Shown here piece after piece: positions 1 to 7,663 of a DNA stretch of 49,406 bases. Below the pieces are notes generated by a model. It did no database searches. It was not told the DNA's origin and saw nothing but the letters and a program-made list of their open reading frames with translations. Numbering within the stretch: position 1 is the first letter of the stretch; every line of letters begins with the position of its first letter. Position numbers and translations under genes: made by a program. The DNA is from Chrysochromulina tobinii (taxonomy: Eukaryota > Haptophyta > Prymnesiales > Chrysochromulinaceae). The DNA is taken from NCBI GenBank assembly GCA_001275005.1, contig JWZX01003226.1:1-49406 (forward strand), read 5' to 3'.

Positions 1-1795
1 CGGCGGCTGGGCGGCGGCCCGCAGGGGCGCTGCCCACGCCACTCGGGCCCGCGCCGCTGCTTCTGCCGCCGGCCGCGCCCGTGCCGACGCCCTCGGCCGT
101 GGCGGCCGCCTCAGCAGCTTCAAACTCCTCCTGCGCGATCTTCTCGAGCAGCTTCTCGTGGTCCTTACGCGAGCTGAGGTTCGGGGCATCGCCGTCGGCG
201 CGCGCCATCTCGGCGGCCATGCGCCGCTGCATCTTCTTGCGCGTCTCCTCGAGCCACTGGTCGGTCTGCTGCTGGATGGCGCCCTTCTCCTCCTTGCCCA
301 CGAAGCCCTCGAAGACGGCCGCGTCGAGCATCCTCTGCGGCAGCAGCCGCAGCTGGTCCTTTGTGTTGCCTGCGAGCATCTCGCTCACGAGGCCCTGGAT
401 CTGCTGTGGAACTTCCGAAGGCAAGGCTTCCTCGTCGAGCTCGCTCGCCATCTTGCGCTTGCCACCCTCCTTGCCGCCCGCGCTCTCCTTGGTTGCTTTC
501 GCACCCTTATTGGAGCGGTGGAACTTGAGCATCGACGAAGGGTTGGCCACCCGCTCGACGAAGCGAGCCCCAAACTTTTGCGGGTTGAGCGTCGAGAATC
601 CCGTGTAGTCGACCTTGAGCCTAAGCAGCGGATACTTTTGGCGGTTCTCGTCTGCAGCGGTCAGCGGCGTGGTCGGGAACTTGGCGTGCACTTCCGCGAG
701 CATATCCTCCACCTGCTCCGCCAGCAGCTCCGCCAGCCCCTCCTCGCTCTCAAGCTCGCGCTCGTCGGCGTGGCTGGCGAGCACCACCTCACGTAGCACG
801 AACGGGCGCGCCGTCTGGAGCTCGATCGGCTCGAACTTGTAGTTGTCGCCGCACACCTGCAGCAGCGCGACGCACTTCTTGCCCGCCTCCGCGTCCGCGA
901 GCTCCGTCGCCACCGTCGCGCCCGGCTGCAGGACGGCAAACTTGACCCCAGGGTCGACCGGCGCGTCAGCCACGCTGCTGGGCAGCGTGCACTCACGCTC
1001 ATGCCCCCAGAGCACGAGGTCCATACACGAGGGCAGGAGCGCCTCCTTAACGGCACCCGCGGTGCCCGTCGAGGTCTTCGCGCGGTTCTGGTGCAGCGCG
1101 AGTACGTTGAACCACGTCTCCGGATCACTCGACGGCCGCGCTACGTTGAACTCCTTGCGCTCCAGAGCGCGCGTCAGCTGGTCGTTGTTCACGTGGCCCA
1201 TGCCGTAGAGCGCGAGCTTGGTTGTGCCCTTGCGGATGAGCAGCGGCGTGAGTGCGATGTGCGCCGTGTTCGGCACCTTGCCAAAGTAATTGAGCAGGTT
1301 GGCCGACGCGAGCAGGTCGAGCGCTGATAGACCACCCTCGCCGCCAGGGTCATCGTGGTCGCCGTGGATGGCAAACACGGGCAGCTGCACGTTGTAGTTG
1401 GGATCCTCGTAGTTGACCGACTTGTAGTTGCCGTGGAAGGACGCGCCCTGGTCGGACAGGATGTCCAGCGAGACGTCGCCGTTGCCGAGGCAATGGTTGC
1501 GCAGCACCTCGATTGCCGTCTGCATCGCCCGGCGCGAGGGCTTGTTCTCGTGGAAGAGGTTGCCCGTGAGCAGCACCATGTCGGCGCGTTGCTCGACGGC
1601 GATCCGAAAGATCTCCTCAAAGGTGTTCTTTGCGTCGTCCTTGCGGATTGGGTCGCGTTCGTTCAGCCCGAGGTGTGTGTCCGAGGCCAAAAGGATGCGT
1701 ATCACACTGTCGGCAAGGTTTGCCGAAGCGGTGGCCGTCGCAGCCGAACCCGCAGGAGGCTGCTCCGTCTTTGCAGGTGCCTTGGAGGATGGCAT
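1..1795 (-). CDS. MRE11: MRE11 double-strand-break repair nuclease, N-terminal 598 codons (cut by window edge)
   Basis: MRE11 is the Mn-dependent nuclease subunit of the MRE11-RAD50-NBS1 complex, which processes DNA double-strand-break ends in the nucleus. The frame is open without introns from ATG at 1795 to the left edge. Motifs appear in family order: DTHLG (D39, H41), GNLFHENKPS (residues 78-87), VFAIHGDHDDP (140-150), ALHQNR (H235) and DLVLWGHEREC (259-269), then the Mre11 DNA-binding region and a low-complexity tail rich in Gly and Ala. Compared with the usual GDLFHENKP, GNHDD and GHEHE, the metal ligands read N79, D146 and R267. These are three changes at normally near-invariant positions. 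The remaining ligands D39, H41, H147, H235 and H265 are present. The family assignment is secure. Whether the enzyme is catalytically normal is uncertain. The C-terminus lies outside the window. Confidence 0.93.
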   Translation of the reverse strand, partial: MPSSKAPAKTEQPPAGSAATATASANLADSVIRILLASDTHLGLNERDPIRKDDAKNTFEEIFRIAVEQRADMVLLTGNLFHENKPSRRAMQTAIEVLRNHCLGNGDVSLDILSDQGASFHGNYKSVNYEDPNYNVQLPVFAIHGDHDDPGGEGGLSALDLLASANLLNYFGKVPNTAHIALTPLLIRKGTTKLALYGMGHVNNDQLTRALERKEFNVARPSSDPETWFNVLALHQNRAKTSTGTAGAVKEALLPSCMDLVLWGHERECTLPSSVADAPVDPGVKFAVLQPGATVATELADAEAGKKCVALLQVCGDNYKFEPIELQTARPFVLREVVLASHADERELESEEGLAELLAEQVEDMLAEVHAKFPTTPLTAADENRQKYPLLRLKVDYTGFSTLNPQKFGARFVERVANPSSMLKFHRSNKGAKATKESAGGKEGGKRKMASELDEEALPSEVPQQIQGLVSEMLAGNTKDQLRLLPQRMLDAAVFEGFVGKEEKGAIQQQTDQWLEETRKKMQRRMAAEMARADGDAPNLSSRKDHEKLLEKIAQEEFEAAEAAATAEGVGTGAAGGRSSGAGPSGVGSAPAGRRPAA

Positions 1796-2151
1796 GTCGG
1801 CGGAGCTGCTCTCGTCGCGCGCGCACCGCCCACCCGAAGTGCGGCCCGCGCGTTGTGAATGGCAAACAAGTTTCGTCTGAAGGCCGAAGCGGATCCCAGT
1901 GTACGTTCGACATAGTCTTTTGCACGGCTACGTGTCGTCGCGTGTCCTCGCGGGGTCGCGGCCACACCCGCACACCGCCCGTGGTCCCCGCGCTCAAACC
2001 AGCCGCCGTCTCAGTTTCCCGGATTCCCACTCCGCTCCGCACACTCGTCCAGACCACAAAGGACGGCGCTCCGCGGTCAACACTGCGCTACATTCACAGG
2101 TCGTACCTCAACGTTAAGGTATGCTCGCCGAGAGAGGGCTAGACCGCTCGC
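1796..2151. other. Intergenic, 5' flank of MRE11
   Basis: 356 bases between the MRE11 start and the stop of the next minus-strand gene. It should hold the MRE11 promoter and the 3' untranslated region of the DUF726 gene. I see no convincing TATA element, repeat or RNA gene. Confidence 0.5.
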
Positions 2152-4785
2152 TCATTGCTCATCATCGCGCTCGACGCTGGGCGCACGATCGCACTGCTCG
2201 AGCCCGACGAGGTCGAACACCGCGCCGGTTTGACGGCGGTACTTGCCGTGCGCGTGCACGATGCCGCTCACGTCGTAGTTCTCGACGCTGTCGCAGCTGA
2301 CCTCGCCGAGCCCGGCGACGCCATACGTCATGTTGGCAGCGCGGTGCACTATCAAGAGCACGAGGTCGTTGGGCCGGTAGCAGTTGACGATGCGCCCTGC
2401 CACCACGAGGCGCAGCCCTTTCCACACCTCCGGATCGGCCGTTGCAGGCAGCCCCATGAGCACCACGTGCTGGATGACGCCGGCAGCGCGCACGTCGCCT
2501 CGCTTGAGGGCCTCGGCAAGCACGAGGAGGCAATCGAAGATGACACGCGCACCGAGCCCGAAGCCGCTCAGGATGACCGGCCTCTTGCCATGAGTGCGCT
2601 CGAGCAGCACGTGCGCGAGCAGCGCGCCCGCCTTTTGCGCGCGCTTGAAGCCGATGGCCCAAGGGTTGTCGATCACGTCGCACGCTTTGACGAGGTAGGC
2701 GGGCATGGCGACTGCGGCCATCAGCGACGCGAGGAACGTGTAATGGAGAGCAGCCGACGCACCTGTACTCACTGCCATGCCTTTCCAGTCAATGTGGCCG
2801 AGCGCGTTGCCGAGCACGCGTAGCTCTTTACTCTCCCAGAGCAGCACGTGGTGCTCCGCGTGCGGCAGACACTCGAGCGCGCTGCGCCCTGGCGCCTCGT
2901 CGATCTGTACGAAGCTCGTCACGCCCAGCCCGTTTTCGGCCTCGCCCTGCTGCTGCCCTCCCGCGCCCTGCTCGGCCGCGCGACTCGCCGAGGATGCGGC
3001 GGCGGCTGCCTCCGGTGTGGCCGCGGCGGCCACCACGCCATCCATGACTGCAAAGGGGAGCGGCGGCGGTGTTGGCGGATCGAGCTGCCTGCTCGCCATC
3101 TTCGCGCCGAGGGACATGCGGCGTAGCGCCGCTACCTCGCCCCCTTGGACCGGCTCTCCTGTTGAAGTCAGGGAGGGCTTGAAGCCGTTGCCAAGCAGCT
3201 CCTCAACGATCTCCTCGAGGCGCACGTGGCGCGGCGCCGCTTCGCGCGCGGCATGCTGTGGGAAGCCCATCTCGACGAGCGCCGAGATGAGCTCCTGCTG
3301 CCGGCGAGCCTCGAGCTCCGCCGCACTCGCCCGAATCTCGTGCGCAGCGAGGGCGGCCGGGGTGGGCGGCAGCGCTGGCATGGGCTCCGGCCACGAAGGG
3401 CGCGGGGGGAACCCACTCGCCACCGGCGCACCCGCGGCGCCCGCGGCGCCCTTGCCCTCCTTGCCTTCCTTGCCTTCCTTGGCTTCAGAGGGAACCTCGG
3501 CCACGTCACCCCACCAGTGCTGCTGTGGGGTGTCCGTGTCGCCCGCGAGCCACCCCGACACACACACGACGACCACGAGGCCGTCGGTGCCGTCGAAGGC
3601 GGCCTCAGCGGCCTCATCCACGTCCTTGCCGCCCTCGGGATCGCCCTTGGCATCGACGAGCGCGCTTGCTGAGGACGCGCGGCCCACCATCTGGCTTTCC
3701 TCGCTCATGCGCTTAGCGTGCCGCTCGGCGGCGGAGGGCGGCTGCGCAAACTCAAACTCCTGCACGTCGCCGAGGCGTCGGTTGAGCTTGAGCGAGGCGA
3801 GCCCGGCGCCAGTTGCGCCGAAGAGCGTGGTCACCACCGTCACACCGATGGACCCCTGTAGCACGGCGGTGATGCCAACGATCGAGGCGCCCACAGCGGT
3901 CGTCAGCGTGCCCGAACCGACCAGGCCGGCCGCACCGACCGCGCCCCCGATGCCCGCGATGCCCGTGCCAACTGCGCCGAGGCCTGCGAGCACCGCAGGC
4001 GCCGCGAGGCCCGCGGTCAAGCCTATTGCGAGGCCGGACGCGACCCCGATGCCTGCCACCGCCGCGCGCCTGCGCCACTTGGCCGAAATGTACGGCTTCT
4101 TGCCCGGCACGCAGGCCGCGCTGCCGGCCGCGCCGGCGGGGGCGCGGCGCTCCATCTCGGCGCTCTCTTGCAGTGCGGCCAGGCTCGCCGCCTGCGCGCG
4201 CATCGAGTCGGCGAGCTGCCGCTCCATCTCCGCCATCTTCTGCCACGGCACGCCGAGCGTATTGGCCAGCTCGACGAGGAGCTGGCGCGAGCGCGCGTCG
4301 TAGCCCTCCGTCTGCGCATCCTCGGAAAGGATGGTGACTGCGAGAAGCGCGAGCAGCAGCGCCGCGCGCTCCTCCTCCTCCGCAGGCAGCAGGCTGATGA
4401 GCGCCCGTTTCGCATCTTCTTTCGCGGTCGCATTGTGCTCGTAGATGGGCAGGAGCGCCTCCAAATGCTCGACGGGCAGCTTGAGCGCCGAAAGCGCGAT
4501 TTTCCGCAAACAGCCACGGCAGAAGGCGTCGCCCCAGTTGGAGCCCTTGGAGCCGAGCAGCGCGGCTATCAGGCCGCCCAGCGCAAACTGGTGCTCGTGC
4601 GGCAGGCGAGAGAGCAGCTCAGAGGCGGCTTGGCTCGCCGAGGGCGGCTTCTGCGGCTGGGACGTCCCGCTGGCCCCGCCGCATGGCTGCGCCTCCCACT
4701 GCGGCGGGGCTTGCGGAGATGCTGCAAAACCGCGAAGCAAATGCATGTGGCACCTCAAGCGCAAATCAACTAGGCACGCAAACAC
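2152..4785 (-). CDS. TMCO4/DUF726-family membrane alpha/beta-hydrolase-like protein with inserted UBA-like domain
   Basis: 877 residues, no intron. Residues about 245-335 form a long Gly/Ala-rich hydrophobic stretch typical of the membrane part of TMCO4/DUF726 proteins (yeast Mil1 relatives). The hydrolase part begins at about 408 with VVVVCVSGWL and resumes at about 640 with LLWESKELRVLG, which is family-diagnostic. Between them lies an extra segment of roughly 200 residues: a Lys/Glu/Gly-rich linker, then a UBA-like helix set around ALVEMGFPQHAAREA (about 495-540). The nucleophile elbow reads GFGLGAR where the family normally has GFSLGAR, so Gly743 replaces the expected serine. A candidate histidine survives in HAHGKYR near the C-terminus. 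Likely a membrane protein linked to lipid or membrane trafficking, by family. The lost serine suggests a non-catalytic role. The extreme N-terminus could start at a later Met. Confidence 0.85.
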   Translation of the reverse strand: MFACLVDLRLRCHMHLLRGFAASPQAPPQWEAQPCGGASGTSQPQKPPSASQAASELLSRLPHEHQFALGGLIAALLGSKGSNWGDAFCRGCLRKIALSALKLPVEHLEALLPIYEHNATAKEDAKRALISLLPAEEEERAALLLALLAVTILSEDAQTEGYDARSRQLLVELANTLGVPWQKMAEMERQLADSMRAQAASLAALQESAEMERRAPAGAAGSAACVPGKKPYISAKWRRRAAVAGIGVASGLAIGLTAGLAAPAVLAGLGAVGTGIAGIGGAVGAAGLVGSGTLTTAVGASIVGITAVLQGSIGVTVVTTLFGATGAGLASLKLNRRLGDVQEFEFAQPPSAAERHAKRMSEESQMVGRASSASALVDAKGDPEGGKDVDEAAEAAFDGTDGLVVVVCVSGWLAGDTDTPQQHWWGDVAEVPSEAKEGKEGKEGKGAAGAAGAPVASGFPPRPSWPEPMPALPPTPAALAAHEIRASAAELEARRQQELISALVEMGFPQHAAREAAPRHVRLEEIVEELLGNGFKPSLTSTGEPVQGGEVAALRRMSLGAKMASRQLDPPTPPPLPFAVMDGVVAAAATPEAAAAASSASRAAEQGAGGQQQGEAENGLGVTSFVQIDEAPGRSALECLPHAEHHVLLWESKELRVLGNALGHIDWKGMAVSTGASAALHYTFLASLMAAVAMPAYLVKACDVIDNPWAIGFKRAQKAGALLAHVLLERTHGKRPVILSGFGLGARVIFDCLLVLAEALKRGDVRAAGVIQHVVLMGLPATADPEVWKGLRLVVAGRIVNCYRPNDLVLLIVHRAANMTYGVAGLGEVSCDSVENYDVSGIVHAHGKYRRQTGAVFDLVGLEQCDRAPSVERDDEQ

Positions 4786-5445
4786 TCATGATAGGTTCGG
4801 AGGAAAGTCATTACGACGTGCGAAGTTCGCGGACCACCATAGCGCCCCCGCGCCACGGTGGGCGCGCGCATGCATTTGATGGGGAAAGGGGGGAACGGGG
4901 AGTGTGCTTTTTCTATGTCCACGTGCCTTGGCCGACACCGCCCGGGCACATGAGGAAGGAAGAGGTCGCCCGGGCGCCGCTTTCGTCCGGCTGCACACGC
5001 TGTCCGTTCCGCGTCCAACTCGATCCGAACCCTTGCGGCATCATCCTTGGCCGCGTCGCGCTCGGCGCGGACGGCTTCCACTCCCAGCGAGGCCGCGACG
5101 GTGGCGGCGGCGGCTGTGGCCTGTCTGCGGCAGCCGCTCGGTCGTTGGCGGCTAGAAGTCATTCTTGTGACGGTCCGCGTGGCCTTCTCGACCGCCACCA
5201 CCTTGCACCGCAGCCACCTAAAATGGGAGGCTCCCCACTTCCGCTTCCCACGGCGCGAGGTCTGAGACATGCCGGGGCTTCCGGAACCCACCGGAGCATC
5301 ACCGGAGTACCGACCTTGAGCTGCCTAAGCACGCGCTCCGACCCCGAGACGTCACGGTGTGCGCCCTCCTTGCCTTGTGCATGACGCATGGCGATGGACG
5401 CACTCGCGCGCCCGGTACCCCCGCGCTTCGCTCCGCGTCCCCGCT
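4786..5445. other. Intergenic with possible coiled-coil coding remnant
   Basis: 660 bases between two minus-strand genes. A minus-strand reading frame (about 4770-5291) contains an Ala/Glu/Arg/Asp-rich stretch around 4985-5110 (for example EAVRAERDAAKDDAARV) that looks like a short coiled coil. Its flanks look non-coding and no start or partner exon is convincing. I see no RNA gene or repeat. Confidence 0.3.
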
Positions 5446-6311
5446 CTACTTCGCCTTCGGACGGGCGGACATGCTGGGCAGATCCTCGCCATCGCTGGCC
5501 CAAGGCGTCTCGGACAGCTCGGTGTTCCAGGCCGAGAGGGCCGTCGCCAGGTGTTCGTGGAGGCCCAGGCGGCCGGCTCTCTCGACGAGGGCCCTCGCGT
5601 CCTGGTACTTGCAGTACATGATGTTCTTGAACTGGCGGACGATCGCGTCGGAGGTGCTCCCGATGGTGCACAACTTGAATCTTCGCCTTGTGGCGATGGA
5701 CGCACCGAAGATCAACCTGAACGTGGCCGTCGGGAGCGCAGCGAATGAATCTGTGTTATCGTAGTACCCGTTGACGATATCGCGTGCTTGTTTGTGCTTC
5801 GCCGCATGCAGTGGCTGCTTGCCAAGCGCTTTCTTCACGTGAGTGTAGAATGTGGTCTTTCTCGAGGACGAGATTTCAAGGGCGATGAGACTGCTGATGC
5901 CCGCGAAGATCTGTGTGTTGTACGGAAGTGTTCCGTGGCGACTGGACAGCGCCTTCAACCCCATCACGAGTTCCGGGATGCGCTGAAAGTGCTGTGGTGC
6001 AACAAGCACTTAGGAGCGCCGCCGCGCTCGTCACCTCGTTTCTGATGTCGCTGGCGACTAGAACAGTATGATATGTCGACGTTGCCAGGCACCCTTGCTT
6101 CTTGTTGAGGAGGTCCGTGAGCTGCCTGCTTGCCGTCATGCCGACGTTGAGGAAGATGAGCTGGAAGTTGGCCTTGAGGAGGTAATCGATGACCTTCATG
6201 TTCAATCTAAAGCCGTCAGCGCGGATCTTCAGGGTCTTCCCCCCAGTTGGATGTCGGAGGTGATGACGTCGGACAGCGGGTAGGCTGACCCTTCGAGGGC
6301 GGCTGTCAAGA
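5446..6311 (-). CDS. Unrecognised protein, frame-interrupted (short introns or pseudogene)
   Basis: I do not recognise this protein. Two reading frames with balanced, non-shadow composition (many Asn, Tyr, Phe, Ile, Lys) follow one another on the minus strand: one from about 6252 to 6020 (contains NMKVIDYLLKANFQLIFLNV) and one from about 6010 to the stop at 5446 (contains HKQARDIVNGYYDNTDSF). A third plausible piece (LTAALEGSAYPLSDVITSD) starts just after a good 3' splice-like site, with a pyrimidine tract and CAG ending near 6312. The change near 6020 could be a short intron: donor GTGACG after GAG, acceptor TTTCAG, about 52 bases. The change near 6248 falls in a run of six G and looks like a one-base indel. 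Lower G+C than its neighbours may hint at different origin. It could be a decayed gene. Confidence 0.4.
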
Positions 6312-6676
6312 CCTGTGGAGGCAAAGGGTCAGGATGTGAGTGTTGTAGGTGACGGGGAAGAAGGGCATGGGCTCAATCATATGGTGCCCAACTTCTTCGC
6401 CTTGTAGGCGGCCGTCGCCACCGACCCGTCACCACCGACGACATCCCCGATGCATTCGCCGCCGCCGCCGCCGCCGCCGCCCTCAAACCCGCCGCCTCCG
6501 CCACCTCCGATGACCTTGTCGCCGCCGCCGCCGCCACCCTCGCCGCCGCCGCCGACGACATCGCCGCCCTCTTCGCCACCGCCGCCTCCTCGACCACCGC
6601 CGGTCCGCCGCCACCTCCGTCATCTTCCCCGTTGCCTTCGCCGCCATGGCCGCCGCCTCCTCCGCCTCGTGTTCAC
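6312..6676 (+). other. Proline-rich coding stretch upstream of the giant membrane protein, with frame break
   Basis: On the plus strand a pyrimidine-rich 3' splice-like site ending in TTGTAG at 6404 is followed by an open frame coding PSPPTTSP and long Pro runs (about 6414-6602). At about 6603 the Pro-rich coding jumps to another frame, which then runs without a stop into the large gene that follows. I infer that this is the N-terminal proline-rich part of that protein, broken by a one-base indel in repetitive DNA or by an unresolved intron. A signal-peptide exon would lie further upstream and was not identified. Confidence 0.45.
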
Positions 6677-7632
6677 ATGAGCAGCGCCTCGTGGCACAGT
6701 CCGGGGATTTGTCACCAACTAAATTTCACAGATGGTTTTTTACATATTCATACCACATTTGGAAATTGCGACGGGCGAGCGGCTGGAATGCAAAAGTCGC
6801 AAAGGCCGTCGCCCTCGTGCCGCTTCTCGGCCGAGATATCCGGCTTTCGCGTCGGCACAGACCGCGCCTCCGCCACCACATTCAGCACCTTGGACGCTGC
6901 GCAGCACGCATGCCTCGAGCTGGGCGCCGAGTGCGGCGGCGTCACCAGCTCAAAGCACGACACCTTTGAGGCGCGCAAGGGCAGCGAGCCGACGCCCTCG
7001 CCGACTGGCGCCGGCGCGTGGATGAAGCTGTGCGACGGCGGCACGTGCGAGCTTGAAGACGGTGTATGGTATTGGGGCGCTCACCTTCGCACGGTGCCAC
7101 ATTTGGCTGACGCCTCGAGCTGCTGCGACATGTGCATCGCATCGCCTGCATGTGTCTCGTTCAATTATGAACAATCGGGCGGCGGCAACGAGAAGTCGTG
7201 TGCGCTGTTCGCCTCGCGCACGGAGCGACACGCAGACGCTGGCTTTACTGCGGGCACCGTCCTGCGCAGCCCGAGCCCACCACCTCCGTCGCCGCCGCTC
7301 CCGCCGGCGCCACCGTGGCGGCCGCCCTCGCCGCCACCGACGCCGTCACCGCCGCCGCCCTCGCCGCTGCCGCCACCGCCCTCGCCGCCGCCACCGCCGC
7401 CACCGCCAACGCCGCCACCGCCGTGCCCGCCTTCTCCCTCGCCGCCGCCGCCGCCGCAGCTTGCGCTCCAGCCGGGCAAGCCGATGTTGTTGCAGGCCTC
7501 GTGCTCGTCACTCACCGTGCAGTGGGCGGAGGCAGCGCTGCCCTCGCGCGTGCTCGAGTACGTCGTCACGTACGGCCCCACGGAGGAGCGGAGCGGTGCG
7601 CGAGCCACCGTGCGCGTGGATCCGACCAAACG

Positions 7633-7663
<31 letters not shown>

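Noticed and set aside
2777-4303. 508-codon plus-strand ORF
   Set aside because: Ser/Ala/Pro-rich antisense shadow of the DUF726 gene.
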